Source: Alphaproteobacteria bacterium (GTDB lineage: Bacteria > Pseudomonadota > Alphaproteobacteria > Micavibrionales > Micavibrionaceae). Taken from it: a DNA stretch of 64,000 bases. Below are positions 10,990 to 18,905 of the stretch, piece by piece (the stretch's first letter is position 1; every line of letters begins with the position of its first letter). Location of the stretch: contig NZDE01000012.1 of the NCBI GenBank assembly GCA_002690045.1, positions 434,001-498,000 on the forward strand, given 5' to 3'. The translations under genes and the position numbers were made by a program. Below the pieces are notes generated by a model that ran no database searches, had not been told where the DNA came from, and saw nothing but the letters and a program-made list of their open reading frames with translations.

Positions 10990-11730
10990 TTAATCATCAT
11001 GTTTAAACGTCCCATGATTTAGAAAATATATGATTTGTTTATGAACCGAAGGCTTCCAAGAAATAAAACTATGCGTTGCTGATAGTGTAACATGGTCCAC
11101 CATGCCTTTTAACTTTGTTTTTGTTAATGCTACGCGCCCATCGCTCTCATTAGGAATAATATGCGCCGCGATGATATATGGCCATTCCTTATTCCCAGCG
11201 ATAATTCCCAAATCGTAATACACTTCAGCTTTCATTTTTGCTTGATTTTCTGTCGTTAATTCTTGTCCCGCTGGGCCATATATCCACTGATAGGGTAATA
11301 AATCTTTCAACAAATCAGCAACCTCACTCCCCCCATTTGGTGGGGCGAGCATCACAACACGGCCAAGTTTGCTTTGGTCGATTTCTTTCTGGTGGTCATT
11401 TAAATATGTGCGTACAACTAAGCCGCCCATTGAATGAGTAGTAAAATGCACTTTGCTATAGCCTGCTGACCAAACAGCTTTATTTTGTAATTCTGCGTTT
11501 AAAAAATCCGCAAGCGCTGTTAGGTTTTTCTGACGAGAGGGATAGCCAATATTTAGCGTTTGATACCCAGCTTGTTTTAGCGCAAATTCTACACCTGCCA
11601 TATTCCATTCGCTATGACCAATGCCATGGAGCAAAACCACCAGATCCGTCTTTTCTTCGCTGGCCATCGCTTTATCCATGAAACTAAATAACAATAATAT
11701 GCCACATATGGCCATTAACAGCTTACGCAT
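10990..11730 (-). CDS. Exported alpha/beta-hydrolase lipase
   Basis: The protein starts with a signal peptide (LMAICGILLLFSFMDKAMA). It then shows lipase hallmarks: an oxyanion-hole block LLHGIGHSEWNM and the nucleophile elbow TTHSMGGLVVR with the catalytic Ser, close to the lipase form GHSMGG. A downstream Asp and His (for example near ATHSFIS) can complete a triad. The ATG at 11730 has GGAG five bases upstream; two ATGs 12-15 bases further out have no such site. It is transcribed alone from a promoter embedded between two palindromes. The short form (about 246 residues) resembles PGAP1-like or small secreted triacylglycerol lipases. The substrate is not known. Confidence 0.8.
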   Translation of the reverse strand: MRKLLMAICGILLLFSFMDKAMASEEKTDLVVLLHGIGHSEWNMAGVEFALKQAGYQTLNIGYPSRQKNLTALADFLNAELQNKAVWSAGYSKVHFTTHSMGGLVVRTYLNDHQKEIDQSKLGRVVMLAPPNGGSEVADLLKDLLPYQWIYGPAGQELTTENQAKMKAEVYYDLGIIAGNKEWPYIIAAHIIPNESDGRVALTKTKLKGMVDHVTLSATHSFISWKPSVHKQIIYFLNHGTFKHDD

Positions 11731-11747
11731 GAGCTCTCCCATCATTA

Positions 11748-11794
11748 TGAACGACGTTCAATTTTTATAATGACACAATTCTGAACATTGTTCA
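11748..11794 (-). promoter_or_regulatory. Lipase promoter flanked by two TGAAC-N3-GTTCA operators
   Basis: Two 13-bp perfect palindromes, TGAACGACGTTCA (11748-11760) and TGAACATTGTTCA (11782-11794), lie 34 bases apart centre to centre. Read on the minus strand, TTGAAC in the distal site could act as -35, with CATTAT 17 bases on as -10, so the operators would cover the -35 and the start region. Such short palindromes are typical of TetR-family repressors. No such regulator is encoded in this window. Confidence 0.6.
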
Positions 11795-11972
11795 ACAAAA
11801 TAATTGACAGTGAAATGGCATGAAAATTTAGTTGGGAGCGTCAGCTATAGCGACTGGCATAACTTTTAGATGGAAAAAATATTCTCAATTTATCTAATAA
11901 AGAAATAGTTTTACCAAAATTAACAAATCTTGATATGTATAATTCTTACTTATATCAATGTATTAAACATGT

Positions 11973-12353
11973 TCAAGCTGCGCCTAAAGTATGTACAGTA
12001 TCCTTTATCAGATGGACATCTATCGGCTTAGCGATGTAGTCTTTGACAATTGAAAAGCCTGTTGAGCGCTTTATATCATCTTCTCTGTAAGAGCTTGATA
12101 TCACAACCACTTTACTGTCGATACGATGGTTTGTTGTCACTTCTTCTAAGAATTCAAACCCATTCATTATCGGCATATTCAAATCCAGAAAAATTACATC
12201 TGGCGGAGCTTTTGATTCCAACAAATAGCTCAAAGCTTCTTGTCCATTGCTCGCCTCAACATATTCCACATTCAGGTCCGTTTTGTTGAGAATTGTAGCC
12301 AATATAAATCTATCGGCTTCACTATCATCGACAATCATTACACAGATAGTCAC
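11973..12353 (-). CDS. Stand-alone response regulator receiver protein
   Basis: This is a 126-residue CheY-like REC domain without output domain. Acid pocket residues (DDSEAD), the phosphoacceptor Asp in VIFLDLNMP and the conserved Lys in YIAKPID are all present. The GTG start at 12353 has AGGGGG six bases upstream. It is the last gene of the long minus-strand RTX/type I secretion operon, directly after an HPt gene, so it is a likely acceptor or donor in a multistep phosphorelay. With no output domain it must act through protein contact. Confidence 0.85.
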   Translation of the reverse strand: MTICVMIVDDSEADRFILATILNKTDLNVEYVEASNGQEALSYLLESKAPPDVIFLDLNMPIMNGFEFLEEVTTNHRIDSKVVVISSSYREDDIKRSTGFSIVKDYIAKPIDVHLIKDTVHTLGAA

Positions 12354-12363
12354 CTCATACCCC

Positions 12364-12756
12364 CTATAATATGCTCATTATTTTTGCTTTATCTAGCTCA
12401 GCGCGTAAATCACCTTCCACCGCGGAAAACGCTGTTTGTATTTGTCGGCATAAGTGCTCTAATTCATTTATGCTCCCTTGCTGCGTTTCATGTAGGTCTT
12501 TGCTTTTGTATTCTAAAGATTCGGAAAGCCCTGATACTTCAGATAAGCCTAAAAGACCACTACCAGACTTTAAGCTATGCGCCGCATTTATAATTTGATC
12601 CAAATGACTTTCTGACATTCCCATTGAAATGGTTGCCAAATACTTTTTGGAATCTGAAAGAAAATGCTCAATTAATATTGGGAACTTATCTTTCATGCGG
12701 GTTTTCAGTTTATTAAAAACTTCATAATTTATAGTACTCATTATTTGCTCTTCCAT
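12364..12756 (-). CDS. HPt histidine phosphotransfer protein
   Basis: This 130-residue all-helical protein has the HPt signature NAAHSLKSGSGLLGL, in which His is the phosphorylated residue. HPt proteins pass phosphate between receiver domains. It sits between a REC-RsbW-like gene (8 bases upstream) and a stand-alone REC gene (10 bases downstream) in the tail of the RTX secretion operon. A second in-frame ATG six codons downstream also has a plausible ribosome site, so the exact start is uncertain. A possible phosphodonor is the CHASE-PAS hybrid kinase encoded about 13 kb away. Confidence 0.8.
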   Translation of the reverse strand: MEEQIMSTINYEVFNKLKTRMKDKFPILIEHFLSDSKKYLATISMGMSESHLDQIINAAHSLKSGSGLLGLSEVSGLSESLEYKSKDLHETQQGSINELEHLCRQIQTAFSAVEGDLRAELDKAKIMSIL

Positions 12757-12764
12757 TTTCTACC

Positions 12765-13703
12765 TTACCACAATATTGATGTCTCAGCCCGTGCTATAGC
12801 CGTTACCGCATTCCCCTTCGGACTATATTCGAGATTATCAAAACTAATTTTATTCGCCTGCGCTATTCCGCGCCCGTGCGTCTCCAGCGCCCGAGACGGG
12901 TCTATATCCATATATTCTTTCCAATCAAATCCTTGGCCTTCATCTAAAATATTAACTAGCGTTCTTTCTGCATTACGTTCTAAAGTCACCTGAACGGCGC
13001 GATCTTTAAAATTATCTTGCCTCTGTCGCAAATCGAGAATTTCTTTCCATTTCCCACTCTTAAGCAATACAGATTTTTCTTCATAGCCTAACTCTAAATT
13101 TCCGTGCTCTACGGCATTTACAAGTAAGCTTGCAAGACCTGGTAAAGCCCTGTCAGGATTAGGAAAACAATTCGCGATGAAACAAGCTAAATCTTCTGCC
13201 TCATCTATTGTGCGAATTGTAAATTCGGCTTTATTAATAAACCCAAAGCTTGTTTGATGTTTTTTAAGGTCCGCGCGCAACGTTGTACGTCTATCAGCTT
13301 CGCGCATTGCCGCATCAATAACAGATTTAAAGACCTCCTCCTCATATGGCTTTACAAGATAATAGAAAACGCCAGCATCAATACCTTCTTTGACTTCTTC
13401 AGGAGTTTTTGACCCCGTAACCATTACAATCGGAATATGACTTAAGGCAGGGTCTTTTTTGAGCTGTAAAACAACCTCAAGCCCGTCCATCCCAGGCATA
13501 ATTTTATCTAACACAATAATATCTGGCCTATTGATATCATTTTCCATGATCGCTAATGCTTCACGTCCATCTTCAGCTTCTATTGGGTCATATCCCAATT
13601 CTTCCAACAAGTTGACCAGAACAAAACGTGATGTTGCGTCATCTTCTACGGCCAACACTTTTTTATGATTATTCCTATGATATTTCGTTAATGCTTCACT
13701 CAT
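12765..13703 (-). CDS. Response regulator with RsbW-like (HATPase_c_2) output domain
   Basis: Residues about 15-130 form a receiver domain (VEDDATSRFVL, phosphoacceptor in IIVLDKIMPGMDG, Lys in LVKPYE). The C-terminal part, about 180-312, has a GHKL ATPase fold of the anti-sigma/serine kinase type: N-box SLLVNAVEHGNLELG, G1-like DEGQGFDW and GRGIAQANKISFDNL. Proteins of this layout are part of partner-switching systems, where the kinase phosphorylates an STAS antagonist. No STAS, PP2C or sigma factor gene is seen nearby, so the target is unknown. It follows the HlyD-type gene by 11 bases and is cotranscribed with the type I exporter. Confidence 0.8.
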   Translation of the reverse strand: MSEALTKYHRNNHKKVLAVEDDATSRFVLVNLLEELGYDPIEAEDGREALAIMENDINRPDIIVLDKIMPGMDGLEVVLQLKKDPALSHIPIVMVTGSKTPEEVKEGIDAGVFYYLVKPYEEEVFKSVIDAAMREADRRTTLRADLKKHQTSFGFINKAEFTIRTIDEAEDLACFIANCFPNPDRALPGLASLLVNAVEHGNLELGYEEKSVLLKSGKWKEILDLRQRQDNFKDRAVQVTLERNAERTLVNILDEGQGFDWKEYMDIDPSRALETHGRGIAQANKISFDNLEYSPKGNAVTAIARAETSILW

Positions 13704-13714
13704 TAGTCCCCTCC

Positions 13715-15040
13715 TTATCGCTCGCTAAACGCAGAGCTCAACACCCGATGTATAGGCTTAATTAGATACGCCATAACAGTTTTATGACCCGTAATAATAT
13801 CCGCCTCAACGGTCATTCCCGGCAGAATTAAATTACGTTCTGGGTTTGGCCCAACATGGTTTTGTTGCAATACAATCCGCCCCTTATAAAAACTTTGATT
13901 ATCGGGATCCGTGAACGTTGTTGCCGATATAAAGTCTAATTTTCCTTCAATAACGCCATAGCGTGAAAAATCAAATGCACTAACCTTAACGCGGGCAGCT
14001 TGGCCAACTTGCAAATTACCAATGTCACGCGGCGCGACATGGGCTTCTACAATCAGCGTCTGGTCTAATGGAACAATCTCCATGATGGGTTCGCCCGCAC
14101 CGATAATTCCACCGACAGTATTCACACGCAGTCCTTGCACAAGCCCACGCACTGGTGCGCGCACATCCATACGTGCTACACGTTCTTCCAATTTACCTAG
14201 CATTTCTTTATTTTGATAAATTTGTGATTCAATTTCTTCTAAATCTCTCAATGCTGTGTCGCGGCGCGTTGCATTCAAGGTCTGCAGCCTATTTTGGTAT
14301 TCACTCAGCGCATTTTGCGCCTCTGCCAACTGTGCGTCGATAGAACGTATATTACCGTCCAACCGTGTTATCTCACGCTCACTATCAATCAAATCCTTTT
14401 TAGACACACCGCCACGCGCTGTCATTTGCTCTTTCATGTCAAATAGCTCTTTTGCGGAAGAGAGCTCTTTTTCCATGGTGTTTTTTTCTGCGTTCAAGCG
14501 CTCTATAGCCTGCTGTTTTTGTGCTCGCTGGTCTTCTATGACTTTCATTTCCGCATCATAAGACTGGCGTGTTGTTTCTAAAATATGTTCTTGATAGGCA
14601 ATTGCGTCTTCATCCTGTCCCGCAATGGCTTGGAAATCAGGAGCTTTATCATATGCCAAGGCGCGCAAGCGCTCAGCTTGCAGCTTTAACGTTGTCTGGC
14701 GCGCGTTTAATGATGCATAATCTTCTTCAGCGCCAATACCGCCCATACGAATTAAAACTTGGCCTTTTTCAACAAGGTCACCTTCTTCAATCAAAATCTC
14801 ATCAATCAAGCCACCTTCAAGATGTTGGACAATTTGCGCATAACCACTTGGAATAATTTCCCCCTTCATCCGCGCAACTTCATTGACATTTGTAAGGCAT
14901 GACCACAGCACGAAAAGTATAAAGGCCGCCCCAATTACCAGAATTGTTAAGCGCATAAGGTTTTGGTTTGGCACCTCTTCATAAAGAATACTGCGCGCAA
15001 GATCATTTAAATCTCTATCGTTTTTCTGATGTTCAAGCAT
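13715..15040 (-). CDS. HlyD-family type I secretion periplasmic adaptor
   Basis: This 441-residue membrane fusion protein has a short cytoplasmic N-terminus, one membrane segment near residues 30-50, a biotinyl/lipoyl-like half-motif (GEIIPSGYAQIVQHLEGGLI), a long alpha-hairpin coiled coil (residues about 120-290) and a C-terminal beta-barrel. Such proteins link the inner-membrane ABC exporter to TolC. It overlaps the upstream ABC gene by eight bases and belongs to the same operon as the RTX substrate. The outer-membrane TolC partner is not in this window. Confidence 0.9.
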   Translation of the reverse strand: MLEHQKNDRDLNDLARSILYEEVPNQNLMRLTILVIGAAFILFVLWSCLTNVNEVARMKGEIIPSGYAQIVQHLEGGLIDEILIEEGDLVEKGQVLIRMGGIGAEEDYASLNARQTTLKLQAERLRALAYDKAPDFQAIAGQDEDAIAYQEHILETTRQSYDAEMKVIEDQRAQKQQAIERLNAEKNTMEKELSSAKELFDMKEQMTARGGVSKKDLIDSEREITRLDGNIRSIDAQLAEAQNALSEYQNRLQTLNATRRDTALRDLEEIESQIYQNKEMLGKLEERVARMDVRAPVRGLVQGLRVNTVGGIIGAGEPIMEIVPLDQTLIVEAHVAPRDIGNLQVGQAARVKVSAFDFSRYGVIEGKLDFISATTFTDPDNQSFYKGRIVLQQNHVGPNPERNLILPGMTVEADIITGHKTVMAYLIKPIHRVLSSAFSER

Positions 15041-17117
15041 TTGTTGTTCCTTTTACCTGCGGGCGTTCATCTTGATATAGCTGGATCACTTGATCTGCAA
15101 TTTCGATATAATCTTTTCTGTAGGTCACGAACAAAACCGTATATTTGCCTTTTGCCTGTTGTAAAAATTGATGAAAATACTGTCCCGCTTCACCATTTAA
15201 AAACTCGTATGGCATTTCATCTATCAATATTATTTTACTGTCCTGAAGATAAGCCCGCGCCAATGCAAGTTGATAGCGCACGCCTGTTTGTATAGTTATA
15301 CCGCCATGGCCAACTAATGTTGCCAATCCATCTGGCAGCTTTTCCAACCATGTTTCTAAACCCGCCTTATGGATTGCAGCCTTAATAGCATCTTTGCTAG
15401 CATCTGGTTTAACCAAGCGAAGGTTATCTTCGATCGACGCAGTAAAGAAATCAGGATCTTGCCCGACATAGGCGATGCCTTGACGAAGCTTTTTTGGATC
15501 AATTTGTCGAATATCAATTCCATCTATACGGACCGCGCCTGCTTGCGGATGGTATAGCCCACTTACCAATTTAAGTGTTGTCGATTTACCAGTACTGTTA
15601 CTGCCTGTAATCGCAATTATTTGCCCTGACTTCGCCTTAAAGGACAAGCCTGCATAAATTGGCGCGGCATCTTTCGCATAACGCAAACCAACATTGTGAA
15701 ACTCTATATCACCATCAAATGATGGCACTTCACGTGTAGACTGATACACATCATATTCAGGCTTCAAATCCATCAAACGGTTAATTTGATGAATGTTGCG
15801 CATCACTTGCCCAAGTCGAGGCACGGCAGTACATGTCATTTGTAGGGGCGTTAGGATACGCCAAGTTAGGATTAAAATAGCGATCATGCCGCCCATACTC
15901 ATCTGCTCTGCCCATATGCGTTCAACACCAAAATAAATCATGGCTACCCCACCAAGAACCAATAATCCCTGTGAAACGGTATCTATAACAGAAACTGCCT
16001 GATGATATTTATACCCCGCAAAGGCAGAGCGCGCGCTGATCCGCTCAAAACGTGCAATCCACGCATCAAAACCACCCGCAGAACGTAAACTTTCTTGCTT
16101 ACTTAACGTTTCAATATTCATATTTTGTCGTTCAGCTGTAGCGGTTGCCATTTGCAAAGTCGATTCCTTTAAACGTGGCTGCATGGCAATCAATAACAGA
16201 GCATACAAAGCCGCAATGATCAGCGGAATGACGACTAACGGCCCAGCAATGAAGGCAAGCGCAACCAGCAGGACAAGCGTGAAAGGAAATTCAATGAATG
16301 ATAAGAATAATGACCCTGTAAAAAACTCACGTACAGATTCAAACGCTTTCAAACGTGAAAGCTGCGCCGCGACAGAAGTGCGCTCTGTGAACGACGCCGG
16401 TAAAGCCAGTATACGTTCTAAAATGGCGTTACTGACAATATAGTCAATACGTGCCCCAAACCAAGAAAGGCTGCGCGCACGCAAGAAGCGTAATGTAAAT
16501 TCAACAGTAATGGCCAGTAAAACACCGGCTAATAGATATTCTAATGTTGCTGGCGAATGTGCACCAATCACTTTGTCATAAACACTCATCATAAATAGCG
16601 GTGTAACCAATGTGAGTAAATTTATAACAAGGCTTGCTGTCAGCACTTGCGGAAAGACGCCGTCAAATCGTTTCAGTAATCTTGTGAACCATTTCACATT
16701 TGAGCCCGCCGCAGACATCATATTCTTAGACGAATATTCCGCCCCGTCACTATCTGCCCTAAATATAAAAGCACTACCTTTTATATTTTCATCGGCTTCA
16801 GAAAATAACACCTCGCCAACTTTTGCGCCTTGCGGAACGAATAAACATGGCAGCATTTCTGGGTTAATCTTATTTTTACGGAGCGAAACAATTTTAGGGG
16901 CATAGCCCAAATAAGCCATAGTATTCAAGAAGTCTGTAAAGCCAAGGGTTTCAACACCACAAGGTAGAGCATCCCTTAAGATTTGGCTGTTGCCATGCCA
17001 ATGTAAAGCGTCCAGAACACTGAACAAATCCGGCGCATAATTATGCGTGTCATCATGCGGAAGCTGAAAACGCGCATCAAAGTAATCTTTAGCTTGTGTC
17101 AAATGCTGCATGGTCAT
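15033..17117 (-). CDS. Type I secretion ABC half-transporter with degenerate ATPase motifs (A)
   Basis: This 694-residue protein has an N-terminal region of about 120 residues resembling the C39-like (peptidase-dead) domain of LapB/HlyB exporters, six membrane segments, and an ABC ATPase domain. Walker A reads GSNSTGKST, lacking the fourth-position Gly. Walker B with catalytic Glu (KIILIDE) is present, but the LSGGQ signature is replaced by IQTGVRY and the H-loop His by Tyr (FVTYRK). It overlaps the next ABC gene by four bases and the HlyD gene by eight. It probably pairs with the other half-transporter to export the RTX protein encoded first in the operon. Confidence 0.85.
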   Translation of the reverse strand: MTMQHLTQAKDYFDARFQLPHDDTHNYAPDLFSVLDALHWHGNSQILRDALPCGVETLGFTDFLNTMAYLGYAPKIVSLRKNKINPEMLPCLFVPQGAKVGEVLFSEADENIKGSAFIFRADSDGAEYSSKNMMSAAGSNVKWFTRLLKRFDGVFPQVLTASLVINLLTLVTPLFMMSVYDKVIGAHSPATLEYLLAGVLLAITVEFTLRFLRARSLSWFGARIDYIVSNAILERILALPASFTERTSVAAQLSRLKAFESVREFFTGSLFLSFIEFPFTLVLLVALAFIAGPLVVIPLIIAALYALLLIAMQPRLKESTLQMATATAERQNMNIETLSKQESLRSAGGFDAWIARFERISARSAFAGYKYHQAVSVIDTVSQGLLVLGGVAMIYFGVERIWAEQMSMGGMIAILILTWRILTPLQMTCTAVPRLGQVMRNIHQINRLMDLKPEYDVYQSTREVPSFDGDIEFHNVGLRYAKDAAPIYAGLSFKAKSGQIIAITGSNSTGKSTTLKLVSGLYHPQAGAVRIDGIDIRQIDPKKLRQGIAYVGQDPDFFTASIEDNLRLVKPDASKDAIKAAIHKAGLETWLEKLPDGLATLVGHGGITIQTGVRYQLALARAYLQDSKIILIDEMPYEFLNGEAGQYFHQFLQQAKGKYTVLFVTYRKDYIEIADQVIQLYQDERPQVKGTTNA

Positions 17118-18856
17118 GACTTAAGCTCCTTTAATGACACTTCTAAATTCGCTTGCTTACTATATTGACTGTCATCCATTAGCACTAATTTCCCATTTTC
17201 AAGGACATATTCTTCCTGTGCTAAGTGCAATAAGTTTCTGTCATTAGACGCAATAATCATGGTAGCTTGCCCCTTAATTTGTCCAAGCAAGCGGAAAAGA
17301 TGGTTATAGCCTTCACGGTCCAATGACTTATCCGCAAAGTCAAACAATAATATACGTGGGCGATTAATAAGCACGCGCGCGATTGTAATGCGTTGTTTTA
17401 GGCCTGGCGTTAACGGATCTGCGGGCCCATCAAATAATACTGTTTGATAACCTTGGGCAAGTTTAGACACAACGACATCAATCCCCAGGTAAGCCGCCAT
17501 TTCCAAGGCTCTATCTTCTTTATCTGGGCGAAACCCCGTGAGATTATCAAGTATCGTACCTTGGAATATCTCTGAGTCGGATGGTAAATACCCAACATAA
17601 CGTGCAATATCACCTGATGGTATGCGCGATACATCCTTCCCACCAACATATACATGGCCTGCATCAGCTTCATATAGACCCGCAATTAGCTTTAATAATG
17701 TTGTTTTACCGTCACCCGCAGGCCCACCTAAAGATATAATTTTTCCAGCACTAAGCGTAAAGTCTACACCATCTAAAATTGTGCCAGTATCTTGGCCATA
17801 TGAGAATGTAAGACCCTTAATATCTAAGTTCCCACCAATATTATCTGCATGGGGCATGAATGCATCCTTAGTTTGGACAGGTAAAGCAAGCAGATCATCA
17901 ATTTTATCTTTTGCGAGCTGGTATTCTTGATAGGATAGCCAGTAAGATAGCGCGCGTTGAACAGGCTGCATAATGCGCCCTGATAGCAAGACACACGCGA
18001 TCAAAACACCCATAGTCATTTGCCCGTTTAGCGTCATTAGCGCACCAATAGCAATCATTGAAACCATCATGATTTGTGTAAACAAACCGGATGCATTGTA
18101 ACTCTGCGCATTTTCTGCATTTAATGTATATGCTTCTAGGATATTCTGGCGCTGTAATGATTCATGGTTACGGCAAAATGCAGATTCTAAACCAAGCATT
18201 TTGATTGTATGTATTTTCTCCAATGCTTCGGTGATGAAGTTTATACGTTTATCAACATCATCATCCTGCAATAAAAGTGCGCGTTTCATGCTGCGTCCCA
18301 ACGCAATAGCAAAAACACCAAATGCACATAAGAGCGCAATAGGGACAAGAACAAGCCATCCCGATAAATAAGCAATAAACCCTAAGAATATAAGAACAAA
18401 CGGCATATCAATAAGATTGATGATTAATTGCCCGCTATAAAAGCTTTTTAGCTTGGCAATTGCGCTCAACTTATGCAGCATTTCGCCTTGGGAATGTTGT
18501 TGGTAGGCCCTTAATTTTGTATGCATAATGTGCTTGAGCGCATCCATGTAAGCCATGTGCTCAAATCGCGCGCTTGTCCAGCCAATGATAGATGATCGAC
18601 TGAACCTTAGAATGATATCCAAAATAACAATAATGAATACGCCAGCACAAAGCACTTGTAATGTGCTGACGCTTTGGAATGCTAAGATACGGTCATATAT
18701 TTGCAAAGTAACAATTGGCACAGCCAACGCAAAAAGATTGATAATCAATGTTGAAAACACCAACAAAGCCTTATCAACCACACCAAGAAAAGCACCACGC
18801 GAGAGTGCTGCTTTTGATGTTTCTATCTGCTCATTATTTGCTACGACGTCAACCAT
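17114..18856 (-). CDS. Type I secretion ABC half-transporter with degenerate ATPase motifs (B)
   Basis: This 580-residue PrtD-like half-transporter has six membrane segments followed by an ABC ATPase domain. Walker A is normal (GGPAGDGKTT). The signature is LTPGLKQR in place of LSGGQRQR. Walker B is ILLFDF, with Phe in place of the catalytic Glu, and the H-loop His is Asn (IIASNDR). It lacks the extended N-terminal domain of its partner. The gene lies 49 bases after the RTX gene and overlaps the next ABC gene in an ATGA-type junction. A heterodimer with the partner is the simplest reading, in which each half lacks different catalytic parts. Confidence 0.85.
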   Translation of the reverse strand: MVDVVANNEQIETSKAALSRGAFLGVVDKALLVFSTLIINLFALAVPIVTLQIYDRILAFQSVSTLQVLCAGVFIIVILDIILRFSRSSIIGWTSARFEHMAYMDALKHIMHTKLRAYQQHSQGEMLHKLSAIAKLKSFYSGQLIINLIDMPFVLIFLGFIAYLSGWLVLVPIALLCAFGVFAIALGRSMKRALLLQDDDVDKRINFITEALEKIHTIKMLGLESAFCRNHESLQRQNILEAYTLNAENAQSYNASGLFTQIMMVSMIAIGALMTLNGQMTMGVLIACVLLSGRIMQPVQRALSYWLSYQEYQLAKDKIDDLLALPVQTKDAFMPHADNIGGNLDIKGLTFSYGQDTGTILDGVDFTLSAGKIISLGGPAGDGKTTLLKLIAGLYEADAGHVYVGGKDVSRIPSGDIARYVGYLPSDSEIFQGTILDNLTGFRPDKEDRALEMAAYLGIDVVVSKLAQGYQTVLFDGPADPLTPGLKQRITIARVLINRPRILLFDFADKSLDREGYNHLFRLLGQIKGQATMIIASNDRNLLHLAQEEYVLENGKLVLMDDSQYSKQANLEVSLKELKS

Positions 18857-18905
18857 ATTACCTTCTTTTTCAAGAACATGCCTAAATCATCTTAAGCTAT
18901 ATTTC

